Shown here one piece after another: positions 1 through 9,237 of a DNA stretch of 64,000 nt. Below the pieces are notes generated by a model. The model ran no database searches and was not told where the DNA came from. It worked only from the letters and a program-made list of their open reading frames with translations. Position numbers and translations under genes: made by a program. How positions within the stretch are numbered: the first letter of the stretch is position 1; each line of letters starts with the position of its first letter. The stretch comes from Alphaproteobacteria bacterium (GTDB lineage: Bacteria; Pseudomonadota; Alphaproteobacteria; Rickettsiales; JADKJE01), in NCBI GenBank assembly GCA_016722515.1, contig JADKJE010000002.1:310001-374000 (forward strand), written 5' to 3'.

Positions 1-306
1 GCGGTTAAACAATTCGAACAGGCGCAAGGAGGATTATCTTCGGCACTCTCACGCTTAATGGTGGTGGCGGAACGTTATCCGGATTTAAAAGCTAACCAAA
101 ATTTCCTGGCATTGCAATCGCAGCTTGAAGGCACTGAAAACCGCATCACCGTTGCGCGTAAAGATTATATCGAAACAGTGCAGTTCTATAATGTAAGAGT
201 GCGCACATTCCCGGGTATAATCTGGGCTAAATTTTACGGCGCTAAACCAAAACAAACCTTTGCAGCAACGCAAGGATCTGAAAAACCACCAGCCGTGAAA
301 TTCTAG
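1..306 (+). CDS. lemA: LemA family protein, C-terminal part (5' end outside window)
   Basis: The reading frame is open from the first base and ends at a TAG just before the next gene, so only the last 101 codons are present. The motif SALSRLMVVAERYPDLKANQ followed by FLALQSQLEGTENRITVARK is the conserved second half of the LemA fold, a long helical bundle anchored by one N-terminal membrane segment that is outside this window. The cellular role of LemA is not established. Adjacency to TPM-domain genes is the common bacterial arrangement and supports the call. The tail after the FPG motif is low in conservation, as usual. Confidence 0.93.
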   Translation, partial: AVKQFEQAQGGLSSALSRLMVVAERYPDLKANQNFLALQSQLEGTENRITVARKDYIETVQFYNVRVRTFPGIIWAKFYGAKPKQTFAATQGSEKPPAVKF

Positions 307-1011
307 ATGACACGTTTATTATCCTTTATCACCGCCTTATTCATCAGCGCTGTGGCGATTGCGGCACCGCAATTCCCGGCGCTAACAGGGCGTGTGGTAG
401 ATGATGCCCATATTCTATCTGCAAACACCGTGCAGGCGTTAGATGCGATGCTCGCTGATTATGAGCGAGGAACTACCAATCAAGTGGTGGTGGTGACGCT
501 TTCTTCACTTCAAGGTACCAGTATTGAAGATTACGGTTATCAATTAGGGCGTCACTGGCGCATAGGCCAAAAGGACAAAGATAATGGTGTATTGCTGATT
601 GTTGCACCGACGGATCGCAAAATAAGGATTGAAGTAGGTTATGGATTAGAAGGCGAACTCACCGATGCCAAATCAAGCGTGATCCTTCATAGTATTATTT
701 TGCCGGCTTTTCGTGCTGGTAAACTAGAACAAGGCATTGTCGATGGAACCAACGCTATTGTTTCGGTATTGGGTGGTAAAGGTATGCCGGCAGGACTCGA
801 ATCTGTCCAGCAACGACCAGTTAGCAAATTACATACGCTATTGGCGGTTATATTTCTGCTGTTTTTTATCTATTTCTGTATTCGGCATCCGGTGCTAGCG
901 CTCTTATTCTTTTCCAGCATGCGTTTTGGTGGTGGTCATGGTCGGGGAGGCGGTGGCTTTAGCGGTGGCGGTGGTAGTTTTGGTGGAGGAGGGTCATCAG
1001 GATCATGGTAA
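307..1011 (+). CDS. TPM domain membrane protein (YgcG type)
   Basis: 234 residues. A signal peptide (about residues 1-19, ending AVAIA) is followed by a TPM domain (about 24-150, with LTGRVVDDAHILS and the conserved VEVGYGLEG-like segment IEVGYGLEGELTDA), one hydrophobic helix pair (about 176-200) and a glycine-rich tail ending GSSGSW. TPM domains fold outside the cytoplasmic membrane. Some family members hydrolyse phosphate esters or assist photosystem repair, but the bacterial YgcG/LemA pair has no settled function. The ATG directly follows the lemA stop, so the two are probably translationally coupled. The gene overlaps the next one by 7 bp. Confidence 0.9.
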   Translation: MTRLLSFITALFISAVAIAAPQFPALTGRVVDDAHILSANTVQALDAMLADYERGTTNQVVVVTLSSLQGTSIEDYGYQLGRHWRIGQKDKDNGVLLIVAPTDRKIRIEVGYGLEGELTDAKSSVILHSIILPAFRAGKLEQGIVDGTNAIVSVLGGKGMPAGLESVQQRPVSKLHTLLAVIFLLFFIYFCIRHPVLALLFFSSMRFGGGHGRGGGGFSGGGGSFGGGGSSGSW

Positions 1012-1628
1012 ATCTATTTTCACAACTGGATAAAGATGCGATATCGCTGGCTACGCAAAAAGCGGAAGAACAAACCAGTGCCGAATTAGTCACGATTATT
1101 GCCCGCGCTAGTGACGTGTACCATAGCTTTATTCTGGTCTATGGGTTGATGTTGGGAACGCTGGTTGCAGCGCTGTTGTGGGTTAACGAAAGAATAATAC
1201 ATTTTCCGATGCTTCTGGTTGTTCAACTGGCTGTTATTGGATTAGTTGCGGTGATCCCTTGGGTTGGTATGGGGGGGGCTTTTTTGATTCCTAAACATAT
1301 TCGTACGCAACGAGCTAGCCGTCGTGCATGTGAAGAATACGTAACTCTTTCGCGGCAGGTGCCAGCCAAAACTCCTGTGCTATTACTCTATGTTTCGCTG
1401 GCTGAACATTATGTTCAGATAGTGCCCAATCAGGTTGTGCGTGAGATGATTTCTGACGAACAATGGAATGAAGTCATTCGCAACTTAACCGCGTCTATCC
1501 GCTTACAGGGATTAACCCAATCCTGCGTAACGGCTATTGACGCAGCCACTCAGTTACTTGTGCCTCACTTTCCTGATGATGGTGGTGCCGATTTATTAAA
1601 AACCGATGTGGTTGTCATGCGGAAATAG
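1005..1628 (+). CDS. Second TPM domain membrane protein
   Basis: 207 residues. The N-terminus (KDAISLATQKAEEQTSAELV) matches the start of the TPM_phosphatase fold without a signal peptide. Two membrane helices (about residues 44-62 and 70-95) interrupt the domain, and the remainder holds the C-terminal TPM part (VPAKTPVLLLYVSLAEHYVQ). This is the common partner of the glycine-rich TPM protein in lemA operons. It starts inside the 3' end of the upstream gene in a different frame. Role unknown; the LemA-TPM-TPM gene order is the main support. Confidence 0.85.
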   Translation: MVNLFSQLDKDAISLATQKAEEQTSAELVTIIARASDVYHSFILVYGLMLGTLVAALLWVNERIIHFPMLLVVQLAVIGLVAVIPWVGMGGAFLIPKHIRTQRASRRACEEYVTLSRQVPAKTPVLLLYVSLAEHYVQIVPNQVVREMISDEQWNEVIRNLTASIRLQGLTQSCVTAIDAATQLLVPHFPDDGGADLLKTDVVVMRK

Positions 1629-1651
1629 TGCACTATTTATAAAATAATAGG

Positions 1652-2578
1652 ATGGTTATGATCCATGTCGAAAAATTATATGTTGAATATCCCAGTAAGC
1701 GTGCACTGAATAATGTGTCGTTTGACATACCTTCAGGAAGCATAACGGCACTTGTTGGGCCAAATGGTGCAGGGAAAACAACCTTGATGCGGTGCATTGC
1801 GGCGCTTGATGAACCATTTTCAGGCCAGATTACTGTCAATGGTGTCAATGTGGTTGAGCATCCGCGTCGTGCGCATCAGATGCTTGGTTATCTGTCTGAT
1901 TTTTTTGGGGTCTATCACGACCTTACCGTTTATCAGAATTTAATGTTCATTGCCCGCATCCATCAATTGCCGCAAAATACGATAGAAAAACAAGTCTTAT
2001 GGGCAGCGCAATGTGTGGGACTGACCTCGTATTTACATTCTTCATCACGTGTCCTCTCACGCGGTTGGCGCCAACGTTTAGGCATTGCTATGTCGCTTGT
2101 ACATAGACCACAATTAGTGCTGTTGGATGAACCTGCATCAGGACTTGATCCTGAAGCACGCACTGAATTATCACACCTGTTTAAGACACTAAATAACGAA
2201 GGGATGACGTTGCTTGTGTCGTCGCATATTCTGGCTGAACTCGAAGATTATTGTACCGACATGCTGGTACTGCGCGATGGCGAAGTGGTCGAACATCGTT
2301 TGTCGCAGCCTGCCAATAAAGACACCAGCCTGATTATGCTGACATTACCTGAGGATGCCGTGGCATTTGAAGATAAAATAAAAAATATGCCTGAGGTTCT
2401 TGGTGTTAAAACACAAGGTCGCGAAATCTATATTGAATTGAACATGACAGAAGCCCAACATCATGAATTTTTAAAGAGGCTGATAGAACAGGATATTCCT
2501 GTGATGTCATTTCAACTTCAAAAACAGAAATTGCAGGATATTTATCTGTCATTAACGCAAAAAGGAAATCCGTTATGA
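1652..2578 (+). CDS. ABC transporter ATP-binding protein
   Basis: 308 residues. Walker A is GPNGAGKTT (36-44), the signature is a variant LSRGWRQRLGIA (near 136; the usual SGGQ is SRGW), Walker B is LVLLDEPASGLD, and the switch histidine is in SSHIL. The C-terminal 80 residues after the nucleotide-binding domain resemble the accessory domain of NatA/CcmA/gliding-type exporters. The downstream permease overlaps by ATGA, so the two form one transporter. The substrate cannot be read from the sequence. An alternative start lies two codons further in (MIHVEKLYV). Confidence 0.9.
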   Translation: MVMIHVEKLYVEYPSKRALNNVSFDIPSGSITALVGPNGAGKTTLMRCIAALDEPFSGQITVNGVNVVEHPRRAHQMLGYLSDFFGVYHDLTVYQNLMFIARIHQLPQNTIEKQVLWAAQCVGLTSYLHSSSRVLSRGWRQRLGIAMSLVHRPQLVLLDEPASGLDPEARTELSHLFKTLNNEGMTLLVSSHILAELEDYCTDMLVLRDGEVVEHRLSQPANKDTSLIMLTLPEDAVAFEDKIKNMPEVLGVKTQGREIYIELNMTEAQHHEFLKRLIEQDIPVMSFQLQKQKLQDIYLSLTQKGNPL

Positions 2579-3897
2579 TGCAGCTTAATCCTCATATACA
2601 GCGTTATAGCTGGTCAGAATTAACCCCCCATCGTCTTGTAATGATGCCGCTGGTAATCAGTGTTATTGCCTATATAGCGTTTCAGTTTCATTTTGCTTCG
2701 CACATGATGTCGACCATTTATCTGGTATTAATCGGGTTATGGGGCGGGCGTAGGGCATGCGAGGTGGTCATTGAAGAAATACAAGAAAACACCTGGGATT
2801 TCCAACGGTTATCCTCGGTGACTCCCTGGAATTTAAGCTGGGGCAAATTGCTCGGCAGTACTATTTTTATGTGGTATGGCGGATTATGTGCACTTGCGAT
2901 ATTTGTGCTGGTTTTTCCTATGGAAGAAGCCACGGGGTCTGCCTTGCAGATTGTCGGGGCTTATGTAATGGGCGGCCTCCTTTGCCACGTTGGTTCGCTT
3001 TTCTTCAGCCTGGTGCAGTTGCAGGGAAGGCCACATGTAAAAGCAAGATTCGGGGTGAATGCCGCCTATATTGGCGGCCTTATCCTCGGAGCCTACGGAG
3101 CCTCAACCATCCTTGCAATCGATCATACTGAGTTTTGGGGAATCAAAGCCGCGCCGATGATGTCGTGGTATGGGGTGACATTATCAAGCGTGATTTTTGC
3201 CAATATCACCACCTTGCTGCTTTTGATGTGGCTGCTGCTCGGGATTTATTGTTTATTGCGCCTACAGTTGCGGATGCATAACACGCCTTGGTATTGGCTC
3301 GCTTTTCTTATTTTTTGTATGGTGTATTTTCCTGGGTTTTACACTGCTGGTGAAGCCCCTGTTTTGCTTTCATCGGCAGCATTCATTGCCTTAAGCTGGA
3401 CGTACGTGATTGCATTCATGGATGTATGGGATGGAATCCGTTATCGCAAATGCCTTAATGCCTGGAAAGAAAATGCCAAAGCAACGTTTCTTTATGCTGT
3501 GCCACGCTGGATTCCGAGTCTTTGTGTATGCCTGGTTGTCACGGTTATATCGCTGATTGGTCATCAAGAAGATCAACAAACACGGTCTCTTATATTACTA
3601 TCGATGCTTGGATTTATGTTGCGTGACATTGCCATACTCCATTATTTTCGGTTAACACCCAATGGCCGCAGTCCAGCAATCGTTACTTTATTTTATCTGT
3701 TTGTCTTATATGCGATTGTGCCGAGCTTGTTTGGTGTGCTGCATATGGGGGGAATTGCGAAGCTGTTTATTCCTCTTAAATTACCTAACTTTATCAGCAC
3801 TGATATGACGCCGGTTGTTTCTGGTTATATACAGGCGATACTTGTCGTGGTGGGCATTATACGAAAATGGCGTCAATATTGGCAGAAGGCGCAGTAA
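2575..3897 (+). CDS. ABC transporter permease-like membrane protein
   Basis: 440 residues with about ten to twelve hydrophobic segments and no soluble domain. The ATG overlaps the stop of the ATPase gene (ATGA), so it is very likely its membrane partner in an ABC-2-like exporter. It has no motif that names a substrate. Its stop is two bases from the convergent xerC stop, and both stops lie in the 10-bp palindrome GTAACGTTAC, too short to be a convincing terminator. Confidence 0.8.
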   Translation: MMQLNPHIQRYSWSELTPHRLVMMPLVISVIAYIAFQFHFASHMMSTIYLVLIGLWGGRRACEVVIEEIQENTWDFQRLSSVTPWNLSWGKLLGSTIFMWYGGLCALAIFVLVFPMEEATGSALQIVGAYVMGGLLCHVGSLFFSLVQLQGRPHVKARFGVNAAYIGGLILGAYGASTILAIDHTEFWGIKAAPMMSWYGVTLSSVIFANITTLLLLMWLLLGIYCLLRLQLRMHNTPWYWLAFLIFCMVYFPGFYTAGEAPVLLSSAAFIALSWTYVIAFMDVWDGIRYRKCLNAWKENAKATFLYAVPRWIPSLCVCLVVTVISLIGHQEDQQTRSLILLSMLGFMLRDIAILHYFRLTPNGRSPAIVTLFYLFVLYAIVPSLFGVLHMGGIAKLFIPLKLPNFISTDMTPVVSGYIQAILVVVGIIRKWRQYWQKAQ

Positions 3898-3899
3898 CG

Positions 3900-4832
3900 T
3901 TACCCACCTGCACGTGGATGTGTTTTTTGATAAGCTGCTAATAAATAGTCACTGTCAATTTTAGTATAACGCTGTGTTGTTGCCAGGGAGGCGTGCCCAA
4001 GCAATTGCTGGATAAAACGCAAGGGATCCATGCCGGGAGGATGGTTCACTAACAAGTGGGTAGCAAAACTATGGCGCAATGCATGCGGTGTTACCGTATT
4101 GGGGAGTTGGTAGAGTTTGCGGATATCCCGCAGAAGTTTTTGAAAAATTTCTGGGCGTAAAGGTTTCCCCCGCACCCCTTTAAAAATGACATCATCAATG
4201 CTAATGGGAAAGGGGCACTGCGCAAGATAGTCATCCAGTGCCAGCCGGACGATCGGCAACAGAGGCACCTGACGTTCTTTATTGCCTTTACCCACAATAT
4301 GCAGTGTGTGCGTTTTAGATACGGTTCGTTTGGTAAGGGATAATGCTTCACTGATACGCAGCCCACAACCATAGAGCAGCAATGCAAGGCAATGATTGCG
4401 AGCATTCACCCACGGCTCATCGTCCATGGTCATCGCCTCATCCAGTGTTTTTTTACTTTCATTGATCGACAAGGCACGAGGTAATGCTTCTGGAATAGAC
4501 GGTGTTTTTAGTTTTTGAATATGAGGGTTTACCTGATCATGAAATTTGGCAAGGTAGCGGAAAAAATTTCTTACCGATGATACGGCGCGTGCGGTTGCCC
4601 GGAAATGATAGGTTTCTTTATTGCGGTACACTAACCACGCACGAAAAACAGGTAATTCGAGTTTGACCAATGCATCAACCGATGTTTCTTGCCCCCGATG
4701 TTGCTGCAAAAAAGCAAGGAACTGTCGTACATCGCGCAGGTAATTATCCAGGGTGTGCCTGGAATAACGCCGTTCATGCGTTAGGTATTCAGACCATTCG
4801 TCCAGGATTTCCGGAATGTGCAATGCAGACAT
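3900..4832 (-). CDS. xerC: Tyrosine recombinase XerC
   Basis: 310 residues. The N-terminal SAM-like core-binding domain (WSEYLTHERRYSRHTLDNYL) is followed by the catalytic domain with all tyrosine-recombinase residues: R159 (GCGLRISEAL), K182 (GKGNKER), H250 and R253 (HALRHSFATH), H280 (LLGHASLATT) and Y289 (QRYT). XerC acts with XerD at dif to resolve chromosome dimers before division. The ERR.S.HTL...RD start and the length fit XerC better than XerD or phage integrases. No integrase-type neighbours or att-like repeats flank it, so it is a housekeeping gene. Confidence 0.9.
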   Translation of the reverse strand: MSALHIPEILDEWSEYLTHERRYSRHTLDNYLRDVRQFLAFLQQHRGQETSVDALVKLELPVFRAWLVYRNKETYHFRATARAVSSVRNFFRYLAKFHDQVNPHIQKLKTPSIPEALPRALSINESKKTLDEAMTMDDEPWVNARNHCLALLLYGCGLRISEALSLTKRTVSKTHTLHIVGKGNKERQVPLLPIVRLALDDYLAQCPFPISIDDVIFKGVRGKPLRPEIFQKLLRDIRKLYQLPNTVTPHALRHSFATHLLVNHPPGMDPLRFIQQLLGHASLATTQRYTKIDSDYLLAAYQKTHPRAGG

Positions 4833-4860
4833 GTCAACCTATCCTCTAAATGAGTGGCAA

Positions 4861-5580
4861 TTAGGTGGTCGAAGGTGGAACCGCTGATTTCTTATGTAGC
4901 GCAACAAGGTAAATTTCTGGTGAACCTACACGGCTTGCTTGCGGTTTAAACCGTTTTACTTCTTTGAAATGCTGACGCAGCAAATTGAAGAAAATAGGTT
5001 CTTCGCCGCCTTGAAAAATCTTAGCCACAAAATGCCCGTTGGGTTTGAGAACATCCAAAGCAAAAAAAAGTGCTTCTTCGCACATGGCAACACAACGCAG
5101 ATGGTCTATTTGCGGATTGCCACAGGTAGAAGGCGCTATATCGCTCATCACGACATCAATAGGTTCGCTTATGCTGGAGTGAAATTGTTGACGAACCGTT
5201 TCGCTGGTAAAATCGCCTTGGATAAACGTAACGCCTGGAATAGGAGGCATTTCTAAGATATCGATGGCATAGACCATACCGGGCTTGTTTGGATTTTTAG
5301 CGATATATTCGGATGCAACCTGGCACCAGCCGCCTGGTGCACTACCAATATCGACGACATGGGAGCCCGGCTTGAATATATGGAATTTTTCCTGGACCTC
5401 CTTGATCTTATAGCTGGCACGCGAACGGTAACCATCTTCCTTGGCTTGTGCCACGTAAGGATCGTTCAGTTGGCGGTGTAACCACAAGGTTGAAGAGAGT
5501 TTACGACCTTTTGCCGTTTTAACGGTTTTAGTCAACCGCCTCACTGCGCGCGGTTTGTTTTTTCCTAGCTGCTTGTTCAT
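4861..5580 (-). CDS. rlmE: 23S rRNA 2'-O-methyltransferase RlmE (FtsJ)
   Basis: About 239 residues from the ATG at 5580, which has an AGGA nine bases upstream; a GTG at 5622 would extend it by 14 residues. RlmE methylates U2552 of 23S rRNA in the 50S A loop. The SAM-binding loop is VVDIGSAPGGWCQV. The K-D-K-E catalytic tetrad is visible in RASYKIKEV (K), VMSDIAPSTCG (D), FVAKIFQGG (K) and GSPEIYLVAL (E). The gene starts inside the 3' end of ppx/gppA, so the pair is co-transcribed, an order common in alphaproteobacteria. Confidence 0.93.
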   Translation of the reverse strand: MNKQLGKNKPRAVRRLTKTVKTAKGRKLSSTLWLHRQLNDPYVAQAKEDGYRSRASYKIKEVQEKFHIFKPGSHVVDIGSAPGGWCQVASEYIAKNPNKPGMVYAIDILEMPPIPGVTFIQGDFTSETVRQQFHSSISEPIDVVMSDIAPSTCGNPQIDHLRCVAMCEEALFFALDVLKPNGHFVAKIFQGGEEPIFFNLLRQHFKEVKRFKPQASRVGSPEIYLVALHKKSAVPPSTT

Positions 5581-6556
5581 GGGCAATGTCCTGATTGACG
5601 AGGGAATAAATGATCCCTTCACGTACTCCCCGGTCGGCTACAGTCATCAATGGTATATCCCAATGTTGATAAATAGCCTGTAAAATCGCGCATCCTGGCA
5701 ACATCAAATCAGCCCTGTCGGAGCTGATACAAGGATGATCGGTGCGTTCTTGCCGGTTCATGAGTTTGATCATATTAATGGCATCATTAATTTGGGTGGT
5801 CGTTAGGTGTAAGCCATCGATTTCTGAGCGGTTATAGCGTTCCAAGTTACGGTACACGGCTGTGAGGGTGGTAATGGTTCCAGAGGCACAAATAACCTGC
5901 ATATCAACATCGGCAAATGCATGGCTACCCCAGGGTGTCTGGTCGTTGTCGGCTAAAATAGACAGGACATGACTCAGCATTTGCTCATAATGGCAATCCG
6001 TATCTTGGTCTTCGTTGAAGAGTTCTGAGAGTGTCATGACGCCACAGGGAAGTGAAAACCAGCCGATGATAGAGAACGCATTGTCTTCGTTAAAACGGCC
6101 CCACACGCATTCGGTACTGCCTCCGCCAATATCAATCAACAAGACGTCTTTTTTAGGACGGCGTATTAAGGAAGCGCACCCCATAAAGGCAAGCTTAGCT
6201 TCTTCTTCGGTGGAGATAATTTCAAGGTTGATATAAGCTTCGCGCTGGGCCCGCTCGATAAAATCATCGGCATTGTCGGCAAGACGGCAGGCTTGCGTTG
6301 TAACAAAACGAAACCCATCAAGCTGATACATGGAAAGTTTGCGGTAACAGACACGAAGAGCATCTAATGCGCGGGACATTGCCTCGCGAGAAAGGACATT
6401 ATGGGAGGTGATTCCCTCACCCAAACGGACAATACGAGAAAACCGGTCAATTTCAACAAGTTGGCCGCCAACATAGGCTGCAATTAACAACCTGCAATTA
6501 TTTGTGCCAAGGTCAATGGCAGCATAAATTTTGGAGGGTTGCCGCCCTTCAAACAT
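5528..6556 (-). CDS. Ppx/GppA phosphatase family protein
   Basis: 342 residues. The ASKHA-fold phosphate loop is AAIDLGTNNCRLLIA near the N-terminus, the second loop is LLIDIGGGSTECVWG, and the family's EEAKLAF segment (ISTEEEAKLAFMG) lies between them. Members hydrolyse polyphosphate (Ppx) or pppGpp (GppA); the short form without the C-terminal HD domain, as here, is typical of alphaproteobacteria and cannot be assigned to one substrate. It overlaps rlmE downstream. Confidence 0.9.
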   Translation of the reverse strand: MFEGRQPSKIYAAIDLGTNNCRLLIAAYVGGQLVEIDRFSRIVRLGEGITSHNVLSREAMSRALDALRVCYRKLSMYQLDGFRFVTTQACRLADNADDFIERAQREAYINLEIISTEEEAKLAFMGCASLIRRPKKDVLLIDIGGGSTECVWGRFNEDNAFSIIGWFSLPCGVMTLSELFNEDQDTDCHYEQMLSHVLSILADNDQTPWGSHAFADVDMQVICASGTITTLTAVYRNLERYNRSEIDGLHLTTTQINDAINMIKLMNRQERTDHPCISSDRADLMLPGCAILQAIYQHWDIPLMTVADRGVREGIIYSLVNQDIAHEQAARKKQTARSEAVD

Positions 6557-6648
6557 ACCTGAGTTCCTGTTACATACGATTATTGAGGGGTATCTTACCA
6601 GAAAATCTTGTTAAAATCAGCTATTTCGTAAATTTATGACAAAATTTA

Positions 6649-7592
6649 TTAACGGGAGGGAATGTGTGGCTCTAGCCTGTCCCAGAAGGTCTCTTCTAGT
6701 GAGCTGTGGTTAAAATGGTTAATTTCGTGGAATCCGGTAGGGGAGGTGACGTTGATTTCGGTTAAAAATCGCCGATAATGTCAATGCCGGCAAGGAATAG
6801 ACCCTGTTCCCGCAGATAGCCAGAAATGCGGCGGCAAATGAACGTATCACGGGCGGTCAACTCGGTTTGGGCAGCCTTGCCACCGACGTGAAGATTGGCC
6901 CTGGTTTCGCCGGCCTTGGGTACTCGTAAAATGGCTCCTACCGGGTCGCCATCAATTAATATAACCCGTTTATCCCCTTTGGTAACTTCTGGAATGTAAG
7001 TTTGTGCAATCAGCGGTAGCTGGTATTTGGTAAGTAAAATATCCATAAGCGCTATCGTATTGGCGTCGCCTTCTTTAACACGAAACACATCGGTGCCACC
7101 GCAGACATAAAGGGGTTTTAAAATGATATCATGGTGCGATTCCAGGAACGCAAGGATAGTTTCTTTATCGGTTGAAATGAGCGTGGGTGGGATAAGGTCG
7201 GAAAATTGGAGAATGGCAAGTTTTTCCGGAGAATTGCGAATGGCTTTAGGGTTATTCACAATAACGGTTTGTTTCTCAATATGCTCCAGCAAATGGCACG
7301 AAGTCAAGTAGGCCATATCGTAGGGTGGGTCCTGGCGTACTAACACAACATCTGTTTTGGCCAAATCAAGCCGCTCAGACTTTCCAAGTGTATAATGTGC
7401 GCCTTCGATGTTTTTAACGGTAATCGGATAAGCCAGGGCAGTAATCGTATTATTTTCGAAGGACAGGGTTTTTGCCTGGTAATAATAAAGCCGGTGACCA
7501 CGTTTCTGGGCGGCAAGCGCCAACAGAAACGTGGTGTCTGTTTTGATGTTGATGGACTCAATAGGGTCCATTTGAACGGCAATGATAGCCAT
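6649..7592 (-). pseudogene. gshB: Glutathione synthetase with one-base frameshift near the C-terminus
   Basis: The uninterrupted frame covers 6762-7592 (276 residues) and stops right after the conserved GIDIIGDF. The next frame continues directly with TEINVTSPTGFHEINHF and ends at 6649, which is exactly the missing GshB C-terminus. Joined, the protein is about 314 residues, the normal GshB length. The break is at the A5 run 6764-6768 (T5 on the coding strand); one extra T would restore GDFLTEINVTSPTG. GshB is an ATP-grasp enzyme joining gamma-glutamylcysteine and glycine; its substrate loop and ATP-grasp region (HHDIILKPLYVCGGTDVFRV) are intact. Either the gene is broken or the base is a homopolymer sequencing error. 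The start codon overlaps the upstream stop as TAATG. Confidence 0.85.
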
Positions 7593-8179
7593 TATTTTTG
7601 TATCCGAACGTGACTGACAACTTTTTTAACTTCAGGAACGGTGCTGGCGCTTTTGGTTGCCGCTTCAAGCTCGCTCTGGCTTTTGGCCAAACCAAATAAA
7701 TACACAACGCCATTGACGGTTTCGACATGATAATTAATGGAGCGTACATTTTCGTTGGCTAATAATTTTGATTTAACCTGTGTGGTTACCCAGCTATCAA
7801 TGGCAAAGTTCTTTGCGCTCTTTTTGCGAATTTGAATCTCATTAATGACCTCTTTTACACTGGTAACTTTCCAGGCCAATTCAACTGCTTTAAGTGCGGA
7901 TTCTTGTGTGTCAACGCTTCCAGAAAGTAAGACGCGGTTTTCTATCACTTCGACATTGACGCCAGAAAGCAACTGGCGATCTGGGCTTTGAATATATTGG
8001 TCTTTAATCTTTGCCCACGTGGTTTTGTCGTCGATAGCATTGCCTACAGTACGGTCTTGCGAAGCAAAAACCCCTGTGGTTGCTGCCGCAGCTCCGACTA
8101 CCGGAACGCATCCATTAAGCGATAACATTGTTAAGACGCCGAGTGTAAGTGTAAGGTTGATTTTTGAAATGAGGGTCAT
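7592..8179 (-). CDS. BON domain lipoprotein
   Basis: 195 residues. A lipoprotein signal ends in the lipobox LSLNGC, so the mature protein is probably anchored in the outer membrane facing the periplasm. Two BON domains follow: one around NVEVIENRVLLSGSVDTQES and one around NYHVETVNGVVYLFGLAKSQ. The arrangement is that of OsmY/DolP-type proteins, which bind phospholipid and support envelope integrity. It overlaps mipZ by ATGA upstream and gshB by one base downstream, so the three are likely one transcript. Confidence 0.9.
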   Translation of the reverse strand: MTLISKINLTLTLGVLTMLSLNGCVPVVGAAAATTGVFASQDRTVGNAIDDKTTWAKIKDQYIQSPDRQLLSGVNVEVIENRVLLSGSVDTQESALKAVELAWKVTSVKEVINEIQIRKKSAKNFAIDSWVTTQVKSKLLANENVRSINYHVETVNGVVYLFGLAKSQSELEAATKSASTVPEVKKVVSHVRIQK

Positions 8180-9159
8180 GCCGTTTCCTTTTGAAAAACA
8201 TTGTTCAGATTATAACGCAAGCTGCGTAAGGTGTCCATACTCTCCAGAGTTGATTTGATAAACATATTCTGCGGAGCCAGGTCATGAAGAGGCGTTGATT
8301 CAGGCCCACCCTGGTGACTATTATGCAGCAAGGCGGAAAGTTTTAATTTCCCTTTTAAAAATGGAATATTGAGCGATTCGATAAAACGGAACAGCTCCTG
8401 CCGTGCGGCTACGTGAGATAAATTAAGTTTTACATCTAAACTGGAATCGGTTACATCCAGCAAGGTAAGACCGCTTAAAAATAATTCTTTAAAAATAACA
8501 CGCTCACTGAACCCAGGAACAATTCGGCAACCAAATCGTTTGGATAAATTGGTTAATACCGTCGCCACATGCCGTTTATTTTTAGCGTCTAAATTAAGAA
8601 GACGGTTGCGCATCACCACCCAGTCAATCTGACCGCGATTCCGTTTGGCTTTTTGCAGCTTTACTTCCCAAATCATCTGGCTATAGCGTCCAGGGCGTTC
8701 AATATCAAGTTTGCCATTATCTACTTTGGCAAGCACATCCAGATCCATGAAACTATCATTTACCGGTGTAATGACGGTATCGGCATAGGAGTGAGCCAAG
8801 CGTGACATGAAATTATCACTTCCTGGTGTGTCAATCACAATAAAGTCAGATGTCTCCAGGCCTTTACTGATAGCAGCAAGTAACCGGTTGCTTTCGTCGG
8901 CTTCACTTTCGACTGCATTTTTGAAGGGGCTTTGCTTAATCATAAAATGACGAGGAAAAGGTAATTGCACATTTTGCTTAATAATCGTCTGCTGACGATT
9001 TTCAATATAACTGGTGAGTGAACGCTGCGGATCGGTATCGATACTGCAGACCGTAAATCCAAGTTTCAATAAGCTCATGATTAAATGGATTGCGGTGGTG
9101 GTTTTACCTGATCCGCCTTTCTCATTACCAATAACGATGATGTAGGAATGATGTGCCAT
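8176..9159 (-). CDS. mipZ: Division plane positioning ATPase MipZ (ParA family)
   Basis: About 327 residues from the ATG at 9159 (AAGGGAG just upstream); an ATG at 9198 would add 13 residues but has no ribosome-binding site. The deviant Walker A is VIGNEKGGSGKTTTAIHL, followed by CSIDTDPQRSL and the Walker B-like FIVIDTPGSDNFMSRLAHSYADTVITPVNDSFMDLD, all typical of MipZ rather than chromosomal ParA. MipZ forms a polar gradient on ParB-bound DNA and inhibits FtsZ away from midcell. No parB is beside it. Confidence 0.88.
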   Translation of the reverse strand: MAHHSYIIVIGNEKGGSGKTTTAIHLIMSLLKLGFTVCSIDTDPQRSLTSYIENRQQTIIKQNVQLPFPRHFMIKQSPFKNAVESEADESNRLLAAISKGLETSDFIVIDTPGSDNFMSRLAHSYADTVITPVNDSFMDLDVLAKVDNGKLDIERPGRYSQMIWEVKLQKAKRNRGQIDWVVMRNRLLNLDAKNKRHVATVLTNLSKRFGCRIVPGFSERVIFKELFLSGLTLLDVTDSSLDVKLNLSHVAARQELFRFIESLNIPFLKGKLKLSALLHNSHQGGPESTPLHDLAPQNMFIKSTLESMDTLRSLRYNLNNVFQKETA

Positions 9160-9237
9160 AACTCCCTTATAATAGACTTTTTTTGACGTGATGTACATGC
9201 GTCATGTTAAGAGTTTGAGAGGAAAGTGTTTATGATT

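Noticed and set aside
3888..3910. Palindrome GTAACGTTAC between convergent genes as terminator
   Set aside because: It is only ten bases, has no loop or T-tract, and arises from the facing stop codons.
6762..7592. Programmed ribosomal frameshift in gshB
   Set aside because: The T5 run alone is not a classical slippery heptamer, no stimulatory stem or upstream Shine-Dalgarno-like site is seen, and GshB is not known to use frameshifting. A mutation or sequencing error is simpler.
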